Position numbers and translations under genes: made by a program. Below, piece by piece: positions 25,465-35,306 of a stretch of DNA of 64,000 nucleotides; positions within the stretch are counted from its first letter, which is position 1; each line of letters opens with the position of its first letter. The notes under the pieces were generated by a model, which saw nothing but the letters and a program-made list of their open reading frames with translations, did no database searches and was not told the DNA's origin. Origin of the DNA: Carpediemonas membranifera (Eukaryota > Fornicata); assembly GCA_019828565.1 (NCBI GenBank), contig JAHDYR010000011.1:372001-436000 (forward strand), read 5' to 3'.

Positions 25465-26677
25465 CTATGTAAACTTCCTATCCAGCCAGTAGTCCGCCCC
25501 GCTCTCCTCATAGTCTGCCCTAGTCAAGAAGAGATCATCAAACGGTGTACCGGGAATGCTGACTAAGTTCGCCAGCATCGACCCGCCCATCCAGGCCGAG
25601 TCGTCCGGACGGCCCATGGAATCAGCCACGGGTACCTCCAGCTTCTCCAGCGTCTCTGTGTCGTTGATAGCGGCCGTGGTGGCGGCAATGAGGCCGGGCA
25701 TGAGGAAATTACCGCCCATGCACGATAGCCGCGAGCACAGCTTCTTCTGGGTGGACGTGGTGTTCTCTGCCAGCCTCCTGATAGCAGCCGGGATGCCAGT
25801 GCTGTCGTTCAGCAGCATTTCGGACCCAGCGACCATTAGGTCGGGGGGGACGAGGATCGTTTGGCCGTCCGGAAGGCGATAGGGGATGATGTCGGATTCA
25901 ACGGTAGCCTTAGTGCCGGACACAGCCTCCTTCATTCTCTGGGCAGTTGCTCTTGTCCTAAAAATGCTCTGTGACACGGCGGTTCCTTCAGGGTACAGTG
26001 GCTCCGCAGAAGACGTGATATGGGACACAAACCGGTCAGTTATATCAGCCCCAGTGACATCCACGCGCTCTATCGCATCCCTCGGCACGCAACCCTCCAG
26101 GACGGGGTAGACTGCAGTGAACCCCTCGCCACTCTCCACGGCCAAGGCAGAGTACGAGTCCGTGGTGTACATTGAGAGCACACCGGACAGGCAGAAGGAC
26201 AGGCCGGGGCAGCGCCACTGGTCGAAGAGGAGGCTCATCACACGCTCGCGCTGGCTACGGCGTGCGACAACAGAGTCGGAGAATACAAAGGGTACGGCCT
26301 CGACGATGTCCTCAATGCCAGCCTCGTCGTGGAACATGCTGCTGGACACGCCGTACTCCATGATTGTCTCGAATGCTGCCCAGTCATCGACTTGGCCGCG
26401 CCTCATCACGGGGTTGATGTCGACTGTAGGCGGGAGGTCGGATTCTACAAGCTCGTTGTAGCCTGCAATGTATGATAGCTCTGTAACATCACCCTCTTCG
26501 TCAACTGAGCGCTCGGCAAGAACGCCTAAGGCCTGTGTGAGGTTAAAGGATGCCGCATACCGCTGGAAGCCTCGATTTTGGCGCTTTGTCGCCACCAAAG
26601 CCGAATCTATATGTCTGTGTACCCATATCGACAACGATTGGGACGATCCCATCCTCAAACGTTGTTTGCGGAGACAT
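25465..26677 (-). CDS. Actin-related protein (two exons)
   Basis: Exon 1 is 26561-26677 (39 codons from ATG 26677) and exon 2 is 25465-26532; the product has 394 residues. Exon 1 supplies the actin phosphate-1 loop VDMGTQTYRFGFGGDKAPKS. Exon 2 carries the central and C-terminal actin fold: YTTDSYSALAVESGEGFTAV, VTGADITDRF, LSCMGGNFLMPG and the final WLDRKF. The key glycines are largely kept but many actin positions differ, so this is an actin-related protein rather than conventional actin. ARP4-like chromatin-remodelling ARPs are one possibility; the subfamily cannot be fixed by eye. The TGCACTTTA motif lies 19 nt before the ATG. It is divergent from the TMC gene. Confidence 0.85.
26533..26560 (-). 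other. 28-bp spliceosomal intron in actin-related gene
   Basis: On the coding strand it starts GTATGC and ends CCTTTAACCTCACACAG. It splits exon 1 and exon 2 between codons (phase 0), and without removal the frame meets TAA. Removing it gives the actin-like KAPKSRLPA-ALGVLAER join. TTTAAC is a plausible branch-point sequence. Confidence 0.85.
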
Positions 26678-26695
26678 CCGTCGCGACAATGTGCT

Positions 26696-26706
26696 TAAAG
26701 TGCACA
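26696..26706 (-). promoter_or_regulatory. Putative core promoter motif of actin-related gene
   Basis: TGTGCACTTTA on the coding strand, 19 nt before ATG 26677. This host gene uses the same motif as the retroelement gag genes and the transposon kinase gene. Confidence 0.5.
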
Positions 26707-26949
26707 GAGCTGCTTAGTTTAGGGGCGCCAGTAGAGATACATGAGTGTATAGCATGCATCATTCACCGCGGCATGTCGAGAAGCGACACAGGAGTCTATT
26801 TCTCGTTAAGTCGCACGCGACCTCGAAAATTTTCCCAACAACAGATACCAAGGCGTGCATCCGTATTATGGCCCATCTACGGCCCCAATGTATCCTATTC
26901 TTGTCTAAACTGACCAATTTTTATTTTTGGCGTTTAGAACGAAACCGAT

Positions 26950-29900
26950 ATGCCTCGCCAGATTCAGCTGGCTTCTGGCTTCGTCGTTGATGCAGAAGAC
27001 GACGAACTTACACCAACAATTGAACAATTCCAGCCACAACAGCCCGCTGAGTCCGAGGAAGCCACGCCTGCGTCCTCTTCACCGATGTACATGCTCGGGG
27101 CGAACAGACGTCGCCGGAGGAAGACAAACAGGAGCCGCGGCTCTGCTTTGAACTCCGATGGGCTTAATTTGGAGGCTACACCCTCTCCGATCGCCGCATC
27201 GCCCGACCAAACGCCCGATTCGACCATTCCCCCGCAGATTCACTCCGAGAGACATCACCATGGTCCTGCCAGACCCAGCGACAGCCTAGAGCCCGTCTCT
27301 CCCGTGGGCCGTATGCATAACCACGCCCGTGAGGTGTCCGCGGTTGACTGCGACGTTCCAAACCACGCCCACGGCGCCGACGGCGTGCGCCCGACTCCGC
27401 CGTATAACAGACGAGTGGACGTACACAGCGCCACCCCTCCAGGCTCGGCACAGGGCAGCCGGGCGGACATACTCGACTCAGCACAGATCATTGCGGACAG
27501 CGACAGCGACGGTGTCGAGGAGATCGACGTGGGCCTTGACCCGAAGCAGACCCGCAAGGCTGTACTCATCGCCCCCGGGTCCAACCGCGACGTGCTGCCT
27601 GCGGTCCACGGCGATGACCCAGCCCCCCAACCAGACCGCCGAGAGTTCTACAACGACTGGGCGAAGAGCATGAAAATGACAGTCCGGAGCAGCTACAACC
27701 CCCACATGAAGAAACACCCCGCTCCAGCCCCTGAGGGCGAGGAGAACACGGCCTGGACCCGCATCAAAGCCCGAGCGCTGGCGCTGTATACGTGGTACAA
27801 ATACCAGCTCCGCAAACGCCACGGACCTGTCCAGCTGTGGCGCAAGCAGATCCTGAACATCGAAGGCCACTTCGGGTCGGGGGTCGCGTCGTTCTTTATC
27901 TTCCAACGCAACGTGTTCATCCTTGACGCGGCCATCATGCTTCTCTGGCTCATCCCACTCGCCCTGGGCCTCCTCTCCGACGTGTGGCGCGACTACTTCG
28001 AAGCCAAGGACCTCCGCTGGTGGATCGTCGACTCCTGGTTCGGGATGACACCACTCTTTTACAGCGGATATCCCTCTACCCTCAACGGCGACGACTTCAA
28101 GTGGCTCACTGGTATCCTGCCTGCCGGGCCAGTGAAGGACGCCGTGTTGTGGACGTTGGCCCGCTTGCCCACTGTCCCTGTCGATCTGCTGTGGGCCACG
28201 TGCGTGGTGCTTACGTACATTGTATCGTTCGCCGTGCTCGTGTACTGGATCAAGCAACACTTCTTCACGGCGTCTGAGGATGATCTCCTCGTCAGCAACA
28301 ACGAGTACCCCATGGGCACGCTGGTCTACGGCTCGTGGGACATGGGTATCGCCAGCAGGCACGCTGGTCGACTCCTCAAGGCTAACATCATCACAAGACT
28401 CCGGGAACTAGCCGAGAAGGAGCGTATCCAGGCCCAGGCGCTGCACCGTTCACTCCCATCTGCCCTGCTCGACTATGCGGCCAAGGTTGCGGGCTTCCTC
28501 GTCTCTGTCGCCCTGATGACAGTGTCTGGTACTATTGTTGTCACGATGGTCCAGATCAGCAAGATGTACGGCGACCAGTACGCCTTTATCACGCTGATCA
28601 CAACTGCATGTATTGGTATCAACAACTTCGGAATCCCTCTGTGCATCCGTTTCGTCTCCGTCTTTGAGAGGTGGCGCAACCCGAACCACGCAATCCTCTT
28701 CACCGTCGCACGAATCTGGTTTGTTAAGATGTTCGCTATCTTTATCGTCGTATACCAAAACTTTGGCGATATCGCTTACCGCACAGTTTTTGCTAGATTC
28801 TCTGACATCGTCCCAGTCAACTCGACCGACACGTGCCCCATGTCCAACATCGGTATCCAGTTCTGGTATCTCCTGTGGATGGATCTAGCGATCACGGCCG
28901 CCGCCGACATTGGTCTGGCCGTTCTTCCATGGGTCGTCACGAGACAGAGGTCAGAGTTCGTCATCACGGTCAACACCATTGATACGATGTACCGCCAGGC
29001 CCTGTTCTGGATCGCCGCCATTCTCTCGCCAGCCAATGCCATCGTCGGTGTCATCTCCCATGGGTCCATGTTCTTTATCCTGTACTATGTTACAGTGTGG
29101 ACGAACGCTCCCCAGAAGACCTCTTGGGGCGCAAGCCGCATCTCACACTACTTCCTTGTCCTCCTCTCATTGACAATGATTGTGACAATGGTGCCGATGC
29201 TCATCGTGCTCCTCCTGGTCGGTGGAATCGAGGGTGAAGAGTGTGGTCCCTTTATTGCCCACGGGTCGGGGTACAAGACTGTGTTGCACTACATGGAGCA
29301 GCTCTCCATCGCTGGAACAAGCCTTAAGGACGCCTTCGAGTACCTCCTTCGACCTGCAGTGCTTGCCCCCTTCGTTGTCATCTGTCTCGTCGGTATCTAC
29401 TTCCTTTGGGCTCTAAGGCGCCGCAGCACGCGCAAGGCTCACACTATCGGCACCCTTATTGACACAACCAAGCGAGACACGGCAAAGTTGGTCCTCACAA
29501 TCCATAAGCAGGCCAAGAAAGACGCCATTCTGAAGACTGACGAGCTCACGATCCAGGAGAAGCGCGACATCCTGATGAAGATGGTCAGCCGCCAGAGGAA
29601 CCAGAAGAAGACGCTCCAGATGCAGAAGTACCAGTTCGAGCAACTGAAGGCGAAGAAACAGGCGCTGTTGGCAGAGGCCGAGGCTGAGAGAGAGGCCAGG
29701 CGTGTAGCAGACGAGGAGCTCCGCAAGCTCAAGGCGAAGGCGGAGCGGGAAATGAGTAAGATCAAGAGGATCGAGGAGAAGACCGAGCAGACATCGGCCG
29801 CGGTCAAGGCTGAGGCGGCCAAGATGTCTGCCATCCTTCAGCAGCCCTCGCCCATGATGGCCGGCTCGCCCCAGATGGCGGTTGACTCCCGCAGACAGAG

Positions 29901-30327
29901 CGTTGTCAGCAGTACCGCGGGCCAGGCGGGAAGCCAGGTCGGAGGTCGTGGGATACCCGCCCCGCAACCAGTGATGGGGAATGCCGAGCCTGCCTGGGCT
30001 GGTGCGATGCATCCAAGCATGAGGTCAGCTGCCCCCAGCAACGCCGGGTCTGCCCAAACTGCGCCTGCTCCTGCGCATGAGCAAGAGAAGAAGCAGGAAA
30101 AGAAGTCCCGCCGTAGACGCTCGAGTGCTGCGGAAGGCGCGCCGTCGGGATTTGACCCGCAGCAAGCCTGGGCCCAGCAACAGCAGATGTACGTGGCCCA
30201 GCAGCAGGGGCGGGCTCAGTCTCATGTGGGGGTGCCCGCACCGCATATGGCCATGATGGGACAGCAGATGAATCCTATGATGAGAGGGCCAGCCAGCGCA
30301 GCGCCGGGCTGGGGTCGCAGGAGGTGA
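26950..30327 (+). CDS. Transmembrane channel-like (TMC) family protein
   Basis: 1125 residues from ATG 26950. The first roughly 260 residues are polar and disordered. The TMC-type entry to the membrane domain (WRKQILNIEGHFGSGVASFF) lies near residues 295-315, followed by about ten hydrophobic helices up to about residue 830. A long charged coiled coil (about 855-960: KKDAILKTDELTIQEKRDI, KAKKQALLAEAEAEREARR) and a Gln/Met/Pro-rich tail end the protein. TMC proteins are relatives of anoctamin/OSCA channels and function in ion conduction or mechanosensation in animals. The usual animal CWET signature is not evident, as in divergent protist members. The gene is intact and has no intron. Confidence 0.9.
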   Translation: MPRQIQLASGFVVDAEDDELTPTIEQFQPQQPAESEEATPASSSPMYMLGANRRRRRKTNRSRGSALNSDGLNLEATPSPIAASPDQTPDSTIPPQIHSERHHHGPARPSDSLEPVSPVGRMHNHAREVSAVDCDVPNHAHGADGVRPTPPYNRRVDVHSATPPGSAQGSRADILDSAQIIADSDSDGVEEIDVGLDPKQTRKAVLIAPGSNRDVLPAVHGDDPAPQPDRREFYNDWAKSMKMTVRSSYNPHMKKHPAPAPEGEENTAWTRIKARALALYTWYKYQLRKRHGPVQLWRKQILNIEGHFGSGVASFFIFQRNVFILDAAIMLLWLIPLALGLLSDVWRDYFEAKDLRWWIVDSWFGMTPLFYSGYPSTLNGDDFKWLTGILPAGPVKDAVLWTLARLPTVPVDLLWATCVVLTYIVSFAVLVYWIKQHFFTASEDDLLVSNNEYPMGTLVYGSWDMGIASRHAGRLLKANIITRLRELAEKERIQAQALHRSLPSALLDYAAKVAGFLVSVALMTVSGTIVVTMVQISKMYGDQYAFITLITTACIGINNFGIPLCIRFVSVFERWRNPNHAILFTVARIWFVKMFAIFIVVYQNFGDIAYRTVFARFSDIVPVNSTDTCPMSNIGIQFWYLLWMDLAITAAADIGLAVLPWVVTRQRSEFVITVNTIDTMYRQALFWIAAILSPANAIVGVISHGSMFFILYYVTVWTNAPQKTSWGASRISHYFLVLLSLTMIVTMVPMLIVLLLVGGIEGEECGPFIAHGSGYKTVLHYMEQLSIAGTSLKDAFEYLLRPAVLAPFVVICLVGIYFLWALRRRSTRKAHTIGTLIDTTKRDTAKLVLTIHKQAKKDAILKTDELTIQEKRDILMKMVSRQRNQKKTLQMQKYQFEQLKAKKQALLAEAEAEREARRVADEELRKLKAKAEREMSKIKRIEEKTEQTSAAVKAEAAKMSAILQQPSPMMAGSPQMAVDSRRQSVVSSTAGQAGSQVGGRGIPAPQPVMGNAEPAWAGAMHPSMRSAAPSNAGSAQTAPAPAHEQEKKQEKKSRRRRSSAAEGAPSGFDPQQAWAQQQQMYVAQQQGRAQSHVGVPAPHMAMMGQQMNPMMRGPASAAPGWGRRR

Positions 30328-31219
30328 TCTGACTGAGTAATGGCGGTGGGAATGTTTGTATAAAGTCACTCGTTTATCCCCAGCGGAGTGGCTAGCCCCG
30401 GGTGCATGTAGATGAGCTGCAAGTGATTAAATTACATAAAGTCACTCGTTTATGTGTTATGGGAGGTATGCATGGTGGAGGTGGTTGTGGATGGCTTGAC
30501 GGTGGCCTGGGGTGAGTCATAATTTGCGATTGACTTGAGTGGGTAGTTGAGTTGGATCGATCGTTGTCAAGAGCATTAACAGTTGCACTGTCCGCGCCAC
30601 AACTGCTGACCTATGTTGACGTTTGATGAACATTTACCGTGTTACATACTATTAAATACGCCTTGCCGTGGACAACCACTCCTCGGGTATCACCTCGTGC
30701 CAAGGGCAGATCTGCGCCCTCGTCCACGGGTCCTTCCAGGAGGGTTCATAAATCTTCGGTCCACATTCTGATGTGGACCGTCTCGTCACTTTACAACCCC
30801 TGCCCAAACACCGACCATGGCAACTATGCCAGCGCAAGACTCTGTTGTCCGTATCGTATCGTTAAACTTTTCCGACAGTCAAAAATCATCAAGCGTTACA
30901 GGTACGGCGGTATCACTTCAGAACGATTTCTCATACAGTCGTTGAAAACGAAGCAATGGCATCAGAAACGTCTTGGACAAGGATGTTGGAAGGCCGTTGG
31001 CACTGGAACCCTCGGGCGAATGGCAGCTTTGAATTGACTCAATTTGTTCTGGCCAGAGGGATCAAATCCACGACCATATGATGACATATGCAAGCGAAAA
31101 ATCGTAGCTTCCGATGCGTACAACACATTTTTGCCATCAAATAATTCTATCTTGATAGTTCTAGGTGTCTCTGCGATAAGCATAGTTGCATCTGATTAGA
31201 GCAATTTCTGAAAGCATAA
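30328..31219. other. Intergenic region, TMC to tRNA-Leu
   Basis: No convincing gene. An 18-bp direct repeat (ATAAAGTCACTCGTTTAT) occurs at about 30359-30376 and 30436-30453, just after the TMC stop codon. Its role is unknown; a 3'-end or polyadenylation context is possible. The rest is mixed-composition sequence. Confidence 0.5.
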
Positions 31220-31301
31220 GTGCGGATGGCCGAGTGGTCTAAGGCGCTGGTTTAAGGCACCAGTCTCTTCGGGGGCGTGGGTTCGAATCCCACTTCGCAC
31301 A
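31220..31301 (+). tRNA. tRNA-Leu (anticodon AAG)
   Basis: 82-nt cloverleaf with the long variable arm of class II tRNAs. Acceptor GTGCGGA/TTCGCAC, D arm TGGCCGAGTGGTCTAAGGC, anticodon stem CTGGT/ACCAG with loop TTAAGGC (anticodon AAG), and T arm GGGTTCGAATCCC. It has no intron. Confidence 0.93.
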
Positions 31302-31524
31302 TATGTTTATTGACGAATCGGTCAGCGCTACGGAGAAGCACACGGAGGGCTCGTTCGACGTCGTGGTCGCTCGTGGGCACGCTCGGGGTGGTGTGGGGGC
31401 GATACGAGGCGTTGGGCCTAAAAGTGCGCGTTGCAGATTTTCGGCACTTCGACACCGAATGCGGGAATTTCGCTGAGAAAGCAACGAATACGGAAAGTAG
31501 CGCTGAAAAAGAAATCAATATCAA

Positions 31525-32034
31525 TTAGTCATCGCAAAAGGCGTTGTAGCCATGCGATGCAAGCACAGCGACCGCGTGCCGTGCTTCTTCAGTCCAATCA
31601 CGGGCAACGAGGCAGTTTCCTCTCCAAATTGCTGCGAAAACACGTTCATGAACACGTGTTGCGTTCTTGCCGCTCATCAAAGCGGTGAACTCCTTCATCC
31701 AACCGTTTGCCGTCACCACGTGGCCGCCCATCTCTGAGCGCCTACCGCAGCGCCCATCGAGGGACACTACGGCCGGGATCACATCAACATTCCACGGGGC
31801 GTACCGCTCACGCTTCTTCCGAGCCGTGTCGTGGTACTCGTTCGAGACCACAACATCGATGGCCGTAGGGTTCGTGCCGCGGTCGTTGAACGCGAAGACG
31901 TCAACTCGGGCGTCTCTGTGCGTTGTGTCGGGGTCTTTCGTGTAACGGGAGGAGTGGCGGAGCCAGAACTCCTTCCTGGCAGGGACACCGTTCCCCACCA
32001 CTTCGCACAAACTTTTACTCAAAGCAACATTCAC
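31525..32034 (-). pseudogene. Retroelement-type C-terminal (PD-(D/E)XK-like) domain fragment
   Basis: A 169-codon frame without a start ATG (opens at GTG, truncated at the 5' side). The segment RVDVFAFNDRGTN...AIDVVVSNEY...ARKKRERYAPW has the spacing of Asp, Asp and Lys seen in the endonuclease-like tail of some protist reverse transcriptases. The upstream polymerase is missing. It lies 224 bp from tRNA-Leu. The assignment is by pattern only. Confidence 0.4.
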
Positions 32035-32037
32035 CGT

Positions 32038-32083
32038 GCTAGCTATCCTAGCCTCATGACATTCTTTTCATTAACCAACGGGG
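32038..32083 (+). repeat. 46-bp direct repeat, copy 1
   Basis: Starts GCTAGCTATCC and ends CCAACGGGG; identical to 32350-32395. The pair brackets 266 bp of sequence without ORFs. Next to a tyrosine recombinase remnant (32572-32958), this may be part of split direct repeats of a YR retroelement. Confidence 0.85.
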
Positions 32084-32349
32084 GGCGCTTAATTTACACA
32101 ATGTTAACGAGGAAGCTAGTGTAAGTTAAACGTGAAGTCCTCTCCGCTTACCGAGGGAGAAGGAGTATACCAGTCGTAACTGGTACCGTGCCGTCGGATC
32201 CGGCGGATCCGAACCTTGCGCCATTCTGTCCGCATAAACTGCGTGACTCGCCTGACCGGCGAAACACCTTTTGCCCGGAGTGAGGCTATCGCATCGCCCT
32301 CCGCTCCGGGCCCGTTACCCGAGGTAACCTTACTGACGATGTAGCGCCA

Positions 32350-32395
32350 GCTAGCTATCCTAGCCTCATGACATTCTTTTCATTAACCAACGGGG
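32350..32395 (+). repeat. 46-bp direct repeat, copy 2
   Basis: Second identical copy of the 46-bp repeat; after it the two flanks differ (GATATCC here, GGGCGC at copy 1). Confidence 0.85.
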
Positions 32396-32571
32396 ATATC
32401 CCGCCGGCAACGTGCTAACAATGGTTGGCCCACAGGCACGCAAGTGGGCCCCCGACCAACCCCCTCGTGGGTTCGCGTCCAAGAATGTCAGTACCGTGCT
32501 AATCGTCACTGCCCCACGACTCCCGTCGTGATTTAGAGTGGTGGTTGTAGTAGAATTGAGGCCAGGTGACC

Positions 32572-32958
32572 CTAGACCCCTGGATGGGTGCGTACCCCGT
32601 TACCCATGTACCTCAGCATGCTCTTCGTAGATGACCACGTGCCCATTGAAAGGAGGACCTCCGTGTTTGTGTTGGCCACTGCCAGCTCAGTAGCTGCCCC
32701 CTTGCGGAAGGAGTGCCATGAAACGCTCGGGCCGAAGGCGCTGTGGATCCATGTGCGGAGGGTGGACGCTGCAAGTGGACACGTGAGTGATATACCTCCC
32801 GATGGACCGATCGTGCGCCAGATCGAGTCGGAATTGTGTCGCGTCGCAGTTGGGACCCAGGCCTTGAGGGCTCTTGCCGGGTTGAAGCGGTCCCATGACC
32901 TGTTAGGAATAAGCTTATGGATGCCCTTGGCCGTCTTGGTGCGGGGGAACCAGAGCAT
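32572..32958 (-). pseudogene. Tyrosine recombinase C-terminal fragment of a second YR retroelement family
   Basis: 128 codons ending in a natural stop, with WHSFRKGAATELA (His-x-x-Arg), LLSMGTWSS and the nucleophile region SMLRYMGNG. The arrangement is the same as in the DIRS array but only moderately similar, so it is a different family. Everything upstream of the catalytic end is missing or unrecognisable. Confidence 0.8.
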
Positions 32959-33780
32959 AGCGTTGCCCTGTTCATCAGTTAAAATGTCCGGTATGGAAAG
33001 TTGGAATCACCAACCGGAACAAAGCCAAGCGCCGAGGAATGATAGCCATTGGCGATTCTTTCGAGGTTTATAGAGCTCAAAACAGAGCGGCGGTGACCTA
33101 TAGCGCGGAATGCCACATTTTGGTCAATTCAGCATCGGGAGTTCTCCTGCTCGGGGAATACCAGCAGGAACAGCATAACTCTTTACCACTTCTACCCATA
33201 GGGCGCACGAGGCCTCTCTCTAGCCTCCTCGATGAGATCGCCTGAGACCAAGTCAAACGGAAGCGAAACGGGCCGGTGGCAGAAAACTGGAAGATGCGAG
33301 CGCCGGAGGCACGAGCCGTCGCCCCTGAAACCACCCTGCCTGCCTTGTATAACCCGCTAGCGGACGGGCGCTGTGCTTGGGTTGGTTCTCTGTGCTCCCT
33401 AAAGTGCACCCTCTGGGGCAACGAAACCCGTATGGGCATGGAGCCCCCGGTGAGCGGTCTGATGGGATATTACCATCCAAAAGACCAAGGGAAGCTTACC
33501 GCCCGGACGTTCCTCAACCCACAGGGCAAAGAACGTCCAGAGGAGCCCCCAGCAACATGCCAAGGGCCCTCACCACTGCAACCAAGCCGAAACCAAGGTA
33601 TGAACTCATGAATTTAGTAGGAATGACGCGCAACTGGAGGGAAACCCAAATGGCGCCCTGTGGCCGCGCTCCCCGCTGGGAGAAGGGGGAGAATGCCGGG
33701 GCCCAGCAACCCGAGTGGTAGGCAGATACCGCAAGGAACAGCAGCAACATGGTCTCAACCCCCCATTCAACCCTGGGTGT
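32959..33780. other. Region without confident gene between YR fragment and multi-ORF element
   Basis: A plus-strand frame of 111 codons (33276-33611) is open but has no recognisable features. A TAAAGTGCAC motif occurs near 33400 without a suitably placed ATG. The left boundary of the multi-ORF element cannot be placed and may lie here. Confidence 0.35.
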
Positions 33781-34560
33781 TTACTGAGGAGTCCCGGCGC
33801 CCAGGAACTCCACTGAGGGGCTTCCGTCGGCAAGGAAATGGGAAACCGAAGGGACATACTGCCTAAGGGCCCGCTCAAGAGCGCCCCTGCTGCTGCGATA
33901 CATAACCATCTGGGACTGAGAAGTGCGCTGGAATGCCAAAATGGCCTGTAGGTTCTCGACAGGCTGATCCTCGTCGGTCCCCTCATGGAGCATGTCCACG
34001 AAGGCATAGGCACACGAGTGCCAGTCCATGGCGATGCGATCCAAAGTGCTGAGAGCGTCGAGGGCTGACGCAAGTGGAGCCACAGGCTGACGAACGGTGC
34101 GAGCCCCAGCTGGGGAGGAAGCCAATGGCGTGACAAACGGGGCAGCGCCCTCGCCGTTGTGAGGACCGGGGGAAGCAGGGGACCGGGCCAGCTGGAGGCG
34201 GCGGGGGACGGCTTTCCCCTGGAAGGAGCGGAAGAGTCGGCGTTGAGGACTCCTGAGGCCCCATCCCACCAGGTTGGGAGCAGAGGCGCGGGCGCTGCGG
34301 GAGGAAGGCAATGCCAATGACCCGGGGGGCAGCTCCTCCACAGAGGACGATGTGGTGGAAGAATCCGACCCCCAGCCCTCTCTAGGGGTCTGGGGCTCCG
34401 CCGCGGCAATGCCTGGGCCTTGGAGGTGATCGGCATGAGGGCCAAGAGGGGAATCAGGTACCTTAGAAGGCTGAACCTTAGCTGCGGCAATGCCTGGGCC
34501 TTGGTGGTAGTCGCCAGGCGGGCTAATGGGTGTAACAGGAACCAAATGTGGTGAACTCAT
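33781..34560 (-). CDS. Hypothetical protein P0 of multi-ORF element
   Basis: 259 residues from ATG 34560; the frame is open upstream to 34653 without an ATG and encodes a CLRCGVGCEPC cluster that would be a metal-binding motif if an upstream start is used. The protein is Ser/Pro/Ala rich, with the short repeat QGPGIAAA occurring twice in the first 60 residues, and a more ordered C-terminal half (LSTLDRIAMDWHSCAYAFVDM). It is divergent from the P1-P6 series. Function unknown. Confidence 0.5.
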   Translation of the reverse strand: MSSPHLVPVTPISPPGDYHQGPGIAAAKVQPSKVPDSPLGPHADHLQGPGIAAAEPQTPREGWGSDSSTTSSSVEELPPGSLALPSSRSARASAPNLVGWGLRSPQRRLFRSFQGKAVPRRLQLARSPASPGPHNGEGAAPFVTPLASSPAGARTVRQPVAPLASALDALSTLDRIAMDWHSCAYAFVDMLHEGTDEDQPVENLQAILAFQRTSQSQMVMYRSSRGALERALRQYVPSVSHFLADGSPSVEFLGAGTPQ

Positions 34561-34684
34561 ATTATGGCTACAAGGTTCGCAACCGACCCCGCATCTCAGG
34601 CAATAGGCCACACCTCCCCGCCCCTGCTCGGAAAGGCCAACGTGCAACGCCACAAGGCTATGGTGTGATCAGGTGATGGAGCAC

Positions 34685-34695
34685 TAAAATGCACA
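34685..34695 (-). promoter_or_regulatory. TGCACTTTA-like motif between P0 and P1
   Basis: Minus strand reads TGTGCATTTTA (one difference from TGTGCACTTTA). It sits in the short divergent region between P0 and P1 and would face P0. The distance to the P0 ATG is about 125 nt, so the match to the other sites is imperfect. Confidence 0.3.
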
Positions 34696-34721
34696 CTCCT
34701 CATCCGAGCCACCGGCCGGCA

Positions 34722-35306
34722 ATGGACGCGTTTCCCAGGAACCCACAGGGCGGGTACGTTGCCCGAGCAGAAGATCTCCTCCCCGAGCATCCCATAGGGC
34801 CTCCTCTACGCAAGGAGCGCACGAGAACCGAGAAAATCGCCGACTTGATCCGGATGTACGGCGACCTAAAAGGGTATAGCAAGATAAAGGATCCCTTCCC
34901 CCCAGGAGTGGATCACCAGCTACAGTGGTGGCAGAATCCCAGCCGAGAAAGGGAAATAACGGCTACCCAAATGCTAGAAAATGACATCCTGCTATACCAC
35001 TACGCCCTGATAACCGGAAGGCCATGGTGGGTAAGCCAGGCGGCCTGGAAAATCCACCGCGAGGACCAACAGCGCCGGCCACTGCCCCGATGCGGGCCGG
35101 CCTTCGTGATGTTCACCTCCAAGGCCGATTACTCCCTGACCCCGGGTTTCCCAGCCTACGAGCGCCGGCAACGGCGCCTACAGGCGAGGCGGGCAGGGAG
35201 GGCTCCCCCCGGGGGATTCATGCCGACTTTCCCCCTCCGACTTTTCGAGACCAATTTCGGCCACAAACACAAAGTTCCCCCAACAAGCCATGGGCCGGGG
35301 GAATGA
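34722..35306 (+). CDS. Multi-ORF element, P1, hypothetical protein
   Basis: 194 residues from ATG 34722 (ATG 34689 is in frame but lies inside the promoter-like motif). Basic and Pro/Arg rich, with an aromatic-rich central part (QLQWWQNPSRER, LLYHYALITGRPWWVSQAAW). No known domain recognised. The stop TGA at 35304-35306 lies 17 nt inside P2. It begins a run of six plus-strand ORFs with strongly C-rich coding strand. Confidence 0.55.
   Translation: MDAFPRNPQGGYVARAEDLLPEHPIGPPLRKERTRTEKIADLIRMYGDLKGYSKIKDPFPPGVDHQLQWWQNPSREREITATQMLENDILLYHYALITGRPWWVSQAAWKIHREDQQRRPLPRCGPAFVMFTSKADYSLTPGFPAYERRQRRLQARRAGRAPPGGFMPTFPLRLFETNFGHKHKVPPTSHGPGE

Noticed and set aside
31277-31528. Protein-coding frames over and after tRNA-Leu on both strands
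   Set aside because: They run through the tRNA sequence or lack any recognisable features.
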